Below, piece by piece: positions 1-9,447 of a stretch of DNA of 27,531 nt. The position numbers and the translations under genes were made by a program. A model generated the notes under the pieces. That model ran no database searches. It saw only the letters and a program-made list of their open reading frames with translations, and was not told the origin of the DNA. The stretch comes from Irpex lacteus (lineage: Eukaryota; Basidiomycota; Agaricomycetes; Polyporales; Irpicaceae), in assembly GCA_001986395.2 (NCBI GenBank), contig MQVO02000118.1:1-27531 (forward strand), in the 5' to 3' direction. Positions within the stretch are counted from its first letter, which is position 1, and the number at the start of each line of letters is the position of its first letter.

Positions 1-2
1 CA

Positions 3-616
3 CAAATGTGTACATTCACTATTGATAGAGCAGCTCCAGTAATTAGTAGTACACTAAACCGAAACACTAGCGTTATCACTATTTCAATTATTAATATTGA
101 TGCGCTATACGACTATCTAATGCCTTTTTTCCTTTCTATGCCATTCCAAACTCGAAAGGGTTGTTGATTTCTCTCTATGGTGTCTAGCTCTGTATATGTA
201 CAAGTGGGGTTATGCTTATCTAATTCAAGGTCGTAAGCTCCTTGTACTAATTAGTAAGTATATCAACTCAGGACGTTATACCAACAGTAATGTTACTGGA
301 ATTGCACCAGAATCAGACACTATTTCAGAGGTACTGAATTATGAAGTGCCTGTGGAACGTACTCCTGAAATGAATCAACTCGAATACGCAAAGGCTATTG
401 CTCGAACTGTTACATCACGTTCTATTTATATTTATGATAATGGTGTACTAGTTAACACTACTCCATATACCAACTATGGAGACGCTCAAGAGGCTATTGG
501 CCTATCTCGTACTTCTCGTGCTGTTTCTCGTAACATTGACACAGGGAAGGCTTACCTAGGCCGATACAGCTTCTATTTCTACACTGCAAAACTAACGAGT
601 TATTATAACACCTGCG
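3..616 (+). pseudogene. LAGLIDADG intron endonuclease, C-terminal part with NUMOD1-like tail, frameshifted
   Basis: This is the downstream part of an intron-encoded homing endonuclease, which would cut intronless alleles to spread its intron; it begins before the window. One frame (3-160) reads like the second LAGLIDADG domain, with NIDALYDYLMPFF and PFQTRKG. The match resumes one frame over (about 163 onward) with LWCLALYMYKWGYAYL and ISKYINSGRY, so one extra base near 161 breaks the gene. The C-terminal end (TSRAVSRNIDTGKAYLGRYSF) resembles the NUMOD1 DNA-binding module found at the tail of such enzymes. The frame runs on over the following cob exon in a different phase. Intron placement is inferred from the cob exon directly downstream. 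Codons are richer in C and CGA/CTA than in rps3 or nad5. Family assignment is fairly firm; whether the frameshift is real is open. Confidence 0.75.
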
Positions 617-808
617 ATTATGCGAGACGTAAACTACGGATGGTTGATTCGATACATCCACGCTAATGTAGCTTCATTCTTCTTCATCTTTGTATACCTA
701 CACATCGCTCGAGGTCTATACTACGGATCATACAAGGCTCCACGGATTCTACCATGGTCTATTGGTGTAATCATCCTTGTTCTTATGATGGCTATTGCTT
801 TCCTTGGA
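617..808 (+). CDS. cob: Apocytochrome b, internal exon
   Basis: Cytochrome b is the central membrane subunit of respiratory complex III. The exon reads [20 protein letters not shown], then [14 protein letters not shown] with the haem-ligand His of the second core helix, and ends at MMAIAFLG. In intact cob this is followed by YVLPYGQMS, which is absent here; a stop follows immediately, so the exon ends at about 806-811 and intron sequence follows. Upstream it abuts the endonuclease tail, so it is bracketed by two intron positions. Exact splice points are inferred. Both Trp codons are TGG. Codon choice (CGA, CTA, ATC, TAC) is noticeably more C-rich than in nad5 or rps3, hinting at a different history, perhaps exchange together with a mobile intron. 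Other cob exons are not in this window. Confidence 0.9.
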
Positions 809-1160
809 TAAACATAATGTCCATATATTCCGGGAATATTTCGTAGAGATCAAAAGAGATTATACGAAACCTATATCTGTCCCTGCTTCCTTTTTTTTTG
901 TCCTCCCCCTCCTTTTTAATAAAAAAAAGATTAATAAAAATATATTTTTATATGCTCTTCCTACAAATATAAATAAAATTATCTCAGGAGATAGGCAGTA
1001 ACATTCTATGGTAAATGTTAAGAATATCTGTGGTATTTTACACAGTTCAATGTCTATTGTTATGGAATCTTCAGAGACTGGTTACGCTATAATCTAATTT
1101 AAATTTAAGTTAATGGTCAGCCTCTTCAGTTGAAAGAGATAGTTATACTCCCCTTTACCC
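809..1160 (+). ncRNA. Group I intron sequence after the cob exon (P7/R-S core candidate)
   Basis: Directly after the cob exon the sequence becomes non-coding. At about 1068-1085 it has TTCAGAGACTGGTTACG, like the group I element R (TTCAGAGACT). At 1132-1148 GAAAGAGATAGTTATACT resembles element S. The spacing fits a P3-P7 core. No endonuclease frame is visible in this interval. The 3' end of the intron and the next cob exon were not found, so the intron is either very long or truncated. Splicing competence is not shown. Confidence 0.5.
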
Positions 1161-1897
1161 TTCCCTTTATCCTTTTTTTATATATAAAATAAAACAAATT
1201 ATTTCTTTTTATTATTCTTATATCTCCTCTATAAATAAATTTAATTTATCTCTTTTGTACCAACTCATTTGAATTTATTATGCAATACTAATCCCTGATT
1301 TCTAGTTTCCGATTATTGGTTAGAGTATCAATTGTTTACATGTCAGGTCCTCTCCCCTAAATAATTTATCTTACTTTTTATTTAAAATAAAATTAAAAGA
1401 AAAGAAAAATGGTATTAATTTTAAATAGTTCTCCCAAAAAAACTTTTATTTAATTTATTTTATATTAATCTTTTACTAATTCCATACGCTTAACCCAAAA
1501 AACTAGGAATTAGAAATAATTCTAACTAGTTTTTTTGGGGATTTGTTGGACTAGTTGGTCTAGAACTAGCAGTAAGTTTAACTCAAGCTTAGTATTCTGT
1601 GTGCTAACATAAAGCTACCTAAAGGATGCTATTGAACTTAACTAAATAAAGAATAAAATTATTCTTTGTGGGGAGCCAAAATAAAAATAAAGAGAAGAGT
1701 TTAGTTAGAGGATATAAATTAATCAAGAGTAGAACATATTACATTACATTAGCCACATTTACCAGTTAGAGTCTGTTTGCCAGTCCCACCCCAAAAAAAG
1801 TAGCAAAAACTAAAAATAAATTAAATTTGGGGGGAAGGGTTAAACAAAGCAGAAAAAAGATTTATTATTAAATAATATTAAAAAGGCTGTTAATTAA
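1161..1897. other. AT-rich non-coding stretch
   Basis: No credible reading frame in either strand. The stretch contains one full hairpin repeat (1494-1540) and, near 1815-1845, a phrase (AAATTTGGGGGGAAGGGTTA) that recurs inside both 3.19-kb repeats at about 15960 and 23102. Otherwise it is simple A/T-rich sequence. Confidence 0.6.
1494..1540. repeat. Hairpin repeat element (copy H1)
   Basis: An imperfect palindrome: a CCC-A-run-CTAGG left arm, a short AT core, and an AACTAG-T-run-GGGG right arm. Its arms are asymmetric (CTAGGAATTAGAA against TTCTAACTAG), which gives it an orientation. The same element recurs at 13236-13283, 15065-15112, 20378-20424, 22207-22254, 23998-24043, 24451-24491, 25379-25425 and 26819-26866, in both orientations, with half copies elsewhere. 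Confidence 0.9.
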
Positions 1898-2092
1898 ACT
1901 GTTTCTGTATGGGTATACAAAAGTGTTAACAATAAATTTATATTGCTAAATGATAATAAACCTACTTTTAGTTCTAAATTAGAAGCAACTAAAGAATTAA
2001 AAATGAGTGCTAAAACAATTAGCAGGTATTTAGATACTCATAAAGAGTATAAAGGATTATATTTTTATAGTGTTGCTTTAGAGATTAATTAA
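1898..2092 (+). pseudogene. NUMOD1-type tail of a homing endonuclease
   Basis: An open stretch of 64 codons that begins after a stop and has no start of its own. It reads SVWVYKSVNN, then KLEATKELKMSAKTISRYLD, then KEYKGLYFYSVALEIN and a stop. This is the helix-turn-helix-like NUMOD1 module that ends many GIY-YIG and LAGLIDADG intron endonucleases. The nuclease domain is missing upstream, so this is a remnant or a separated exon of one. Group I core sequence follows within 10-20 bases, the usual order of endonuclease then 3' intron core. Confidence 0.65.
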
Positions 2093-2099
2093 AAGGTAA

Positions 2100-2290
2100 G
2101 ATTTTAGGGTAAGGTGTGAGAAACTTTACTTGGCCTCTAGCAAAAGGAAACCTATTGCTAAAAACTATCAAATTGTCGGGAACACCTTAAAGCTATTTTA
2201 ACTAAATGTGTTAGGTAACTAATTCATGGCTCAGGTAATGACTCGAGGTATGGTAAAATCGAAATAGAGGCACGTAAGGAAATAGATGAA
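2100..2290 (+). ncRNA. Group I intron core (P/Q and J regions)
   Basis: CAAATTGTCGGGAACACCTT and AAAGCT at about 2169-2195, then GACTCGAGGTATGGTAAAAT at about 2241-2260, match the conserved P4-P6 side of group I introns (typically AAATTGxxGGGAAC...TTAAAGCT and GGTATGGTAAAA). The stretch sits just 3' of an endonuclease tail. A purine-rich tract of GGTGG repeats follows (2288-2318). The exon this intron belonged to was not recognised, so it may be a stray intron fragment. Confidence 0.55.
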
Positions 2291-2388
2291 GGTGGTGAAG
2301 GTGGGGAAGGTGGGGACCAAGGTTCCACTATCGTTCCACAAAGGTTACTAACCAAAAGAAATTAATTATAATTAAAGAAGAAAGAATA

Positions 2389-2455
2389 GAGTGTCTGAAT
2401 TGGATATACTCTATGAGCTTACCAGGCTCTTATGCTTTCCATTACATTAACTCGC
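2389..2455 (-). tRNA. Degraded tRNA-like element, tRNA-Thr(GGU)-like
   Basis: On the minus strand the sequence starts GCGAGTTAATGTAATGGAAA and folds partly like a tRNA. It has a D arm ATG/CAT around a GG-containing loop, an anticodon arm GAGC-CTGGTAA-GCTC with anticodon GGT (Thr), and a T-loop-like TCCAATT. The acceptor stem pairs over only about 4 bp and the T stem has mismatches, so it is probably non-functional. Its 5' part recurs at 18046-18064. It could also be a chance tRNA-like fold. Confidence 0.35.
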
Positions 2456-2459
2456 ATCA

Positions 2460-2832
2460 GGGGATTTAGGAAATATTAAAATAATATAAAATTGAAATCT
2501 TAAAAGAAGCACTATTATTAATTGAGATACAAAATAATAAAATAATTATTTTAGTGTAGTATATTAACATTCATAAATATTGTATCTTATTTATAAAACA
2601 CTTAATTATCAGGACCTGAGAAAAAAAATAAAACGTATGTATATTATTTCTTAAGTGGATTGTTAAATGATAATTAACTATTTTTAAGTATATACCTTTT
2701 TATTAAAAAAAGGAAAGAAGCTAAGTATAAAAATTTTAATTATCTAAGTACATTAATACTATCTTTATTTATGTATAAAAATAAAAATTTTATATATAGA
2801 TTTTTAGTAGTATATTTAATTTCATAAATATT
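2460..2832. other. AT-rich leader before rps3
   Basis: No gene seen. The sequence is A/T-rich, with one T-run/A-run hairpin near 2695-2713 (CCTTTTT against AAAAAGG). Confidence 0.5.
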
Positions 2833-3848
2833 ATGCAAAAATTAAATAAAATCCAAAAATTAAACTTAGAATTAAAAAACTATGTTCATAGAATAAAAGC
2901 ACAAGCAAATTTATTAAACAATAAAGATGAAAGTGCAAATTTTATTTCTAATAGCCAAGGCAATATTAAACAAAATAAAAATTTACTAAATAATATTCTA
3001 CTCAGCCTTTATCCAGTGCTCTGCCCTCTAAAGAGGAAAATATGATAGAGGATAAAGGACAAAAAAAACCTAAATCTACTAACAGATTAAATTTAAACAG
3101 TAAAGGTAGAATAAATTCTTTCAAAAAACCAATGTATCTAATCAGTAAAAAAATACATAGACACATTAGATCTTTAGTTAAATTTAATACTGATTTAGCT
3201 CACAATAGTACTATTTCTTATAATTTTTATAATAATAATAAAAAATTTAATATTAACTCTATCTTAAGTAATTCTTTTTTAAACTTAGGTAATATTATTA
3301 GTAAACCTGTGATATTCTTTAGCCCCAATAAAATTACTATTAATTTATTTTACTATGTTTTACAATCAGAAAAAAGTTATAATTTAATAAGTGAATCTGA
3401 AAATTTAGAGTACTTATGTTCATTTTTAAGTAATAAATTTAAAAAAGAGGTTAAGATTGAATTAATTAGATTACACCATCCTGCATTAGAAAGTCAAATC
3501 TTAGCTAATACTATTGGTTTTATCTCTAATAATAAAAAAGTAAGATTTAGATCTATTATAACTAGTCTTTACAATAACACTCAAATAATTAAATTAAATG
3601 ATTCTCCCAAAGGTATAGAAGAATCTAATTTAAATTATTGTAGACCTACTGCGCTTATTGGTATTAAAGTAAGATTAGGTGGTCGTATACTTAGTCAAAA
3701 AATAGTACCTAGATTTACTACATTTAATAAACAAAAAGGAGCTTTTGCTAGAATTAAATCAGATTTTACAACTCAATCTAGATTTACAAACAAAAGTAGA
3801 AGAGGTGCATTTAGTTATACAGTAACAATAGCACATAAATCATTTTAA
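2833..3848 (+). CDS. rps3: Mitochondrial ribosomal protein S3, interrupted by a 53-bp element
   Basis: S3 is a small-subunit ribosomal protein, here encoded in mitochondria as in most Agaricomycetes. The C-terminal half is diagnostic: GIKVRLGGRILSQKIVPRFT, then QKGAFARIKSDF and SRFTNKSRRGAFSYTVTIAH near the stop. The protein is very Asn/Lys-rich. A separate upstream frame (2833-3045), starting MQKLNKIQKLNLELKNYV, looks like the N-terminus but is out of phase with the main frame (3042-3848). A 53-bp hairpin element (3006-3058) lies exactly between them. Leaving out those 53 bases puts the two parts in one frame of about 320 codons, so the element is the likely cause of the break. Either the gene starts internally at 3042, or the element is bypassed or removed, or the N-terminus is lost. 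Identity is firm; N-terminal structure is inferred. Confidence 0.85.
3006..3058. repeat. GC-richer double-hairpin insertion inside rps3
   Basis: The outer arms CCTTTATCC (3006-3014) and GGATAAAGG (3050-3058) are a perfect 9-bp inverted repeat. Inside is a second hairpin, CCTCT-AA-AGAGG (3025-3036). This nested arrangement resembles the double-hairpin elements known from fungal mtDNA. Its 53-bp length accounts exactly for the phase difference between the two rps3 parts. Confidence 0.7.
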
Positions 3849-3943
3849 ATTATTTTTAAGTAAACCCCATTTGAATTAAATTTGGGTCTCATGTTTATCA
3901 TATAATATCAAGTATAAATATTTTAACTTCTTTCAAGAGTGAT

Positions 3944-6155
3944 ATGATTAATATTTTATCTGGTTTAGATAAATCGTTTACATATAAAATTGATTACGGG
4001 TTGTATTATCATTGTAATGAGGTTGATGAGAGTTTAAATTTAAACGGTAATATTCCTAGTTATGATTATATGACCTCTAGCAATGAATATCGTGATGGGA
4101 TTGTGCAGCATTTTTAGGGCTTGCTTGATTAGAGAACAGTTTTAAATATAAAGGATATTTAAATGTGCATTCTGAAATATTTACTCCGGTCTCTTTTTCG
4201 AAGAAAGCTGATCTGGTTGATTATGCTAAAAATATACGTGTTATTTTAGATGATTGTGTTAGAAGTTGTAATGAGGGGCATGATAGAGAGGGTTTTTTTG
4301 AGTTTAAAAGATCAACTTTAGTTACTATCAATGTTATTTCTGATTCTCAACGTGATGCGTCTAGTAATACCGTGAATAATGTTTATAATATGGGTGGTTG
4401 TGAAGCTAAAAGTGATTTATGTTGTATCACTTCTATAAAAGAAGGTGTGTTGGATGATAGATCTCGTATTGTTACGTCTATCAGAGTAGGTATGCGTGTG
4501 CGTAGCCTGCTTTCATCTTCTTCATATTCTTGTTCTAAATTTAAGACAGGGTTATCAGAATCGCGGGAGGTTTTTACCCCTTTTTATAATCTTACGCCTA
4601 TCCGTTTTTATCACTGTAATGCTGATATGATCTCGTTAAGTAAACATAATGTTGATTTGGACCATCTTTATAGTTGTATGAATAGTATTGATTATCGGTT
4701 GATAGTGTTAGTGTGGATAACTTTGTAAATATGTTAAAATTATATTTACAGGAAAAAACTCGGTTATCGAGTGGGGATGTTGAGAAAGTTTGTGTTGCTT
4801 TTAGTGGTTTGTTTAAGTATATAAAGCTTTATAATGATTGTATTCTTATTTATAACGAACATTTTAATATATCTGCTTTAGACGAAGAGGTTCGAGAGCG
4901 TGTTATTAGGCAATACAGGGAGATTATAAACTGTCTGAAGTTTATAGGTTTTAATGAACCGTCTCTCATCTTGCATAGTTTATTATCTTGTGGTTCTAAG
5001 GTTGATTAATTTGATATTGTAGGAAGATCTATTGGTATAAAAGAATTAATCAGTCGAGGTGAGGTTTGTGGTATCTCGTCATCTAAGATCTTGATTGGGT
5101 GTGATGTTAAGTTGAATGAAGTTTTCGTCGAGTTTATTGGTATAGGTTTAATCTGTATGAAACTGCGTTCTTCTGGCCTATTTCTGGTTGTTGGTATTGA
5201 TAAGCGGTTTAGGGCATTTAAAGAGAAATATGTAGACTTTTTATTATCTGATTCTCACAACTGAGTTAATAGGGAGAAATCTCCTAGACCAAGCCCAAAT
5301 ACATATGCTAAGGAGGAATTCATCTATCTTAAATCATTAGTGTTGAATTTCGACTTTGTGGATCTGTTTTATGGGTATCTCTATGATATTCTGGATGTAT
5401 TCGAGAGGTGTTACGGTTTATTTTCGAAAGTATCATTGGATGATATACATAGTATTCGAATAGATAGTGGGGACTCCTATCTATCTTGTAAGCCATCTTC
5501 AGTCTTTCATATTTATAATGAAAGACGGCTTGACTGATACATGAATTACTGTTCTAGCTTTTATCATCTAGGGGTGAGGAGATATATTATCGTACTCATT
5601 CTGAAATTTTCGCCAATAATAAGATCCTCCTGTGTTTAAACGATGTTTTAGACTCAACTCATCTAACTCTATATGAAAAACAGTTTTGCTGTGAAGTTTT
5701 TTTTAATATATTTCGAGAGTAATTATGTTCAATGGTTAGTACATGAAACGGGTATTTTGAGGGGTGATTTAAAAGATTATAAGGTTAGTACATCCTTATT
5801 GGTTAGTTCGTATCATCGATATAATAAGAGGTTGAACGCTTTATTGCACCACCCTAAGAACAATATCGGTGGAATATTAGAGATAGTGTCTGAGCGTCAT
5901 GGTGTAGATAGTTTATCGAGAAAACAGTTGTCTTTGTTGATCCTTAATCTTTTCAAAGTAGAAGATTTAAGAGGGTGAGTTTATAGCTATATAACAGGGC
6001 GGATTAGTAAAGAGGTGTCTGTTAATGAAACATCCTTGGTCACAGGTTTAGCGAATAGGTTGGTAGATTTATTAAAAAAGATTAATAGCTTTATAAAGTT
6101 TAAAAACAATTATAAAAACGAAGATTCTAAAAAATCTGAATATAATTATATTTAG
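3944..6155 (+). pseudogene. Large eroded reading frame of about 735 codons, unknown identity
   Basis: A chain of open segments continues one into the next. They are 3944-4117 (starts MINILSGLDKSF), about 4111-4728 (contains HSEIFTPVSFSKKADLV), 4713-5009, then the same phase after one TAA to 5639, an excursion at 5558-5722 (EEIYYRTHSEIFANNK), and back to the earlier phase at 5673-6155 (ends DSKKSEYNYI). TGA must be read as Trp at about 4126, 5262, 5535 and 5976. Shifts fall at or near T-runs (4111-4115 and around 5700). Base composition differs from the neighbours, with many GTT, GGT, CGT and TGT codons on the plus strand, which suggests acquired DNA such as a mitochondrial plasmid. I see no polymerase or endonuclease motifs and do not recognise the family. 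A second HSEIF-containing block hints at an internal duplication. The start at 3944 is the first ATG in the chain. Confidence 0.55.
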
Positions 6156-6418
6156 TTGACATTATTGAAATTGTAGGTGTAACTTATGTTTTAACTATAT
6201 TACTAGGTAGATATATAAAAATATTATCAAATACAAAATATAACTTTTCATCAGAAAGAAATTTAGTTTTAGACATAGCTCTTGATCTAAGTAAAGATTT
6301 AATTCGTGAGTACTTATACTCATCATATAAAAATCATGTAGAAGATCTAATTAATAAAGGTGTAATAAGTAACTTAAAAAAATATTCCTATACCGATTGA
6401 AAGAATGATTTTCTTTAA
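6152..6418 (+). pseudogene. Open segment of 88 codons, unknown; possibly plasmid-related
   Basis: An open frame (TGA read as Trp once) with no ATG start that directly follows the large eroded frame in another phase. It reads VDIIEIVGVTYVLTILLGRY, then RNLVLDIALDLSKDLIREYL, then KKYSYTDWKNDFL and a stop. It is AT-rich, unlike the segment before it. The amphipathic DIALDLSKDLI helix vaguely recalls N-terminal parts of plasmid single-subunit RNA polymerases, but no catalytic motif is present, so this is only a guess. It may be the real C-terminal end of the preceding gene after a frameshift. Confidence 0.3.
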
Positions 6419-6902
6419 AGAATTAGGGAGGGAGGGAACTAAATAAATTAAATTTATAATATTAAAATTAAAACTTAAATAAAATAAATTAATTTATTAT
6501 AAAATATTTAATTAAAGATACTCTACTTATTTAATCTTATATTTTTTATTTAGTACTCTTCTCCAAGGACTGTTGATTGAACGAGAGTGAGGGAGTGTAG
6601 CTTTAGTTAATTCTTTTGTTTAACTCAAGTGAAAGGGGGAAGATTGTAACTTAAGTTATTCTTTTTAACTTTATTTGAGGCTGTAGAAGCTTTAGCACCT
6701 GCTGTGTAATTAAATATTCCAGCATACAATTATATTCTAAGTGGCAACCCTAAATTAAAATATAAAATAAAATAATTCTAACTAGTTTTTTGGGATGGCT
6801 TTTAATTGAATAATTTCCTCAAAAGTTTTTTCATTGAGAGTTGTTCTATTAATCTTATAGATTGCTACTTTTTCTCAACCCCTTTTTTCCTTTATTTTTA
6901 TT
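6419..6902. other. AT-rich spacer with a half hairpin repeat
   Basis: No gene recognised. The stretch contains a half copy of the hairpin family at 6770-6794 (AATTCTAACTAG, T-run, GGG) with no matching left arm nearby. Confidence 0.5.
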
Positions 6903-7196
6903 TTGGCCTTAGGTAAGATAGGTCCGAAGCATAATCCTCTGGATCCTCGTGAAATATATTATAACTATAAACAAGAGTTAATTAAATTAAGCGATGCCAA
7001 TGCAAGAAAACAGCAGCTACAAAAAGCATTGGAAGAGATGGGTAATGTAAATATTAATGAGTACAACCTTTCAATAACAGAGCAGGCAGAAATTAAAAAA
7101 TGGGAGAACTATTTAAAATTATTTTTGGAGAGGGGAGATTATTTAAATTCATATGGGGTTCTTCAAATAATAATACAAATAAAGCAGCTAAGATAA
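6903..7196 (+). CDS. Hypothetical protein, 97 codons, runs into the antisense 3' end of nad5
   Basis: A TTG-started frame rich in charged residues: GKIGPKHNPLDPREIYYNYK, then LIKLSDANARKQQLQKALEE, then INEYNLSITEQAEIKKWENY. It is predicted mostly helical with coiled-coil character and no membrane segment. The first part, to about 7140, looks like a genuine protein. The last codons overlap nad5 read on the other strand and are unlikely to be original. No family is recognised. It is probably a truncated ORF inserted next to nad5; it may also have replaced the native nad5 stop. Confidence 0.4.
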   Translation: MALGKIGPKHNPLDPREIYYNYKQELIKLSDANARKQQLQKALEEMGNVNINEYNLSITEQAEIKKWENYLKLFLERGDYLNSYGVLQIIIQIKQLR

Positions 7197-9137
7197 TTAT
7201 TATTAATCTTATTTCATTAACAAATGAAGTATCTATTAATAAAGGAGCAAATAATACAAACACCAATGAGATTAGACCCAATGTAATATATAAAGAGTAA
7301 GTAGTAATTACTCCACTATCTAATTTACCAATTCTTTGTGCTATACTGCTTAATTCTTCAGATAAACCATGAGGTCCAACTAATTCTATTACACCTCTAT
7401 CTAATACTTTTGATATTACATATCCAGCTTTCATACCTAAACCTATTATATATTTATTATATACAACATCAAATAAATATTTACCATTTAAAAAGTATAT
7501 ATTTCTCTACCTAAGTAATTATTAGTTAAATCAACTAAAAATTTAGGAGAAAAGTGATATAATAAGATAGCTAATACTGCACCAACTAAACTTAATATAG
7601 CAGGTAATAATTTAATAAATAAAGGTAAACTAAATTCAGCTTCAATAATATTAATATTATTAGGATGAATAAAGATAGAGTTAGCAAAAAAATCTGAACC
7701 TAATCCAACAAAGATGTCAGAAGCAAAATAACCAAAAAATATACTAAATAAGGCTAAGATAAATAGAGGTAAAATTACGGCTAAGTTAGCTTCATGTGAG
7801 TTTAAATAAGAATTTTTAGGTCCATTTGGTACAGTTAAGAATACTAAAGAAATTAATCTAAATGAATAGAATGCAGTTAAACCTGCAGTTATACTTCCTA
7901 AAATAAATGCATAAGTACCACTAAAACTATATTGAGCATAAGCTAATTCTATTATTAAATCTTTACTATAGAATCCTGTTAACCAAGGTGTAGCTAATAA
8001 AGATAAAGAACCTACTAACATAGCTGTATATGTAAATGGTAAATAGTTTATTAAGCCTCCCATTTTTCTGATATCTTGTTGATCAGAAAAACTATGAATT
8101 ACTGCCCCTGCTCCTAAGAATAATAATGCTTTGAAGAAAGCATGATTTACTACATGCATTAAAGCTACATTATATTGACTTAAACCTACTGCCATTACCA
8201 TATATCCTAATTGACTTATTGTACTAAAAGCTATTATTCTTTTTAAATCATTTTGAATTAAACCACAAGTAGCAGCAAAAAAGGCTGTACTAGCACCTAC
8301 TAAAGTAATAACTAATAAAGCTGTACTACTATATTCTAATATTGGTGAGGATCTTACTAATAAGTATAACCCTGCTGTAACTAGAGTAGCAGCATGAATT
8401 AAAGCTGATACTGGTGTAGGACCTTCCATACTTCCAGGTAACCAACTGTGAAGAGGTATTTGACTAGATTTAGCCATTGCACCAGTTAGTAGTAATAAAC
8501 CTATAATTGTAATTGCGCTCTCATTCATATATGAACCTAAACTAAATATTACGCTATAATCTAATGAACCGAATAAAGCAAAAATGGCAAAAAACCCAAT
8601 ACTTAATCCCATATCACCTACTCTATTCATAGTTAGAGCTAAGATAGCTGCTTTATTTGCTTGTAATCTTGTAAACCAGAAGTTAATTAATAAATAAGAA
8701 ACTATACCAATACCTTCCCAACCAACAAACATTACAAAATAATTAGCACCTGAAACTAAAAATAGCATAAAGAAAGTGAATAAAGATAAATAAGAGAAAA
8801 ATCTTTGATTATGAGGATCATTTGACATATAATCAGTAGAGAATATATGAATTAATGAAGAAATATAAAGAACTGGAATAAACATAGATACTGTTAATTG
8901 ATCAAATAAAAATTCCCATTTTATATTGATTAACTCAGAATCTATCCAATTAACTAAATGAACTGTAACTGGAGAGCCACATATTCCTACCTCATAATAA
9001 GCCACTGTAGCTAATACTGATGAAAGAATTAAACAGGTACATGTTATAAAATGTGATCCTGTTACTCCGATTTTTCTACCTAGTAAACCGGAAACTAGAG
9101 AACCTAATAAAGGCAAGATGATTATTGTTAAATACAT
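7093..9137 (-). CDS. nad5: NADH dehydrogenase subunit 5, with one-base frameshift near 7490
   Basis: ND5 is a proton-pumping membrane subunit of complex I. The first 549 codons (9137-7488) start MYLTIIILPLLGSLVSGLLG and carry the conserved core: NYFVMFVGWEGIGIVSYLLI, HSWLPGSMEGPTPVSALIHA, GLIQNDLKRIIAFSTISQLG and WLTGFYSKD. The frame stops at 7488 after GREIYTF. One frame over it continues with FLNGKYLFDVVYN, then GYVISKVLDRGVIELVGPHG and LLIDTSFVNE, the normal C-terminus. A run of five A (7490-7494, T on the coding strand) where six would keep phase explains the break. Because the rest is perfectly conserved, a consensus error is the simplest reading. All six Trp codons in the first part are TGG. 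The last 20 or so residues, after LAALFVLLF, look like read-through into foreign sequence. Confidence 0.92.
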
Positions 9138-9174
9138 ATTATTTTATATTTGTTATTTTTTTTTAATTTTCTAC

Positions 9175-9447
9175 TTAATTTGTTTTATTAAGTGAAATAT
9201 TTCCTCTTAATCTATAAAATGCAACTAGAATACTTAAACCTATTACTGATTCAGCACCTGCGATTGAAATTATAAATATACTTAAAGTTTGTCCTACTCC
9301 ATCGTCAAAACTAAATGAAGTTATTAAAACTAATAAAGTTACTGCTAATAACATTATTTCTATTGCTATTATCATTAAAATTATGTTTTTTCTATTTAAA
9401 ACAAACCCTAAGATTCCTATTAAAAATAAAAAGATTGAAAAATTCAT
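9175..9447 (-). CDS. nad4L: NADH dehydrogenase subunit 4L
   Basis: ND4L is a small complex I membrane subunit. The 90-codon frame starts MNFSIFLFLIGILGFVLNRK, has three hydrophobic segments, and carries the conserved pattern IAIEIMLLAVTLLVL followed by ISIAGAESVIGLSILVAFYR with the intramembrane Glu. Length is typical. It lies directly upstream of nad5 on the same strand with a 37-base gap, the usual nad4L-nad5 pair in fungi, and the two are presumably co-transcribed. Confidence 0.96.
   Translation of the reverse strand: MNFSIFLFLIGILGFVLNRKNIILMIIAIEIMLLAVTLLVLITSFSFDDGVGQTLSIFIISIAGAESVIGLSILVAFYRLRGNISLNKTN

Noticed and set aside
795..1001. Open frame of 68 codons after the cob exon
   Set aside because: Low-complexity, AT-rich sequence in the intron; no family resemblance and no coding pattern.
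3944..6155. Mitovirus RNA polymerase or family B DNA polymerase as identity of the eroded frame
   Set aside because: No GDD-type, DxxSLYP or YxDTD motif seen in any phase, so neither identity is supported.
7100..7300. Plus-strand open frame opposite the nad5 C-terminus
   Set aside because: Shadow of nad5, whose conserved C-terminus is read from the minus strand.
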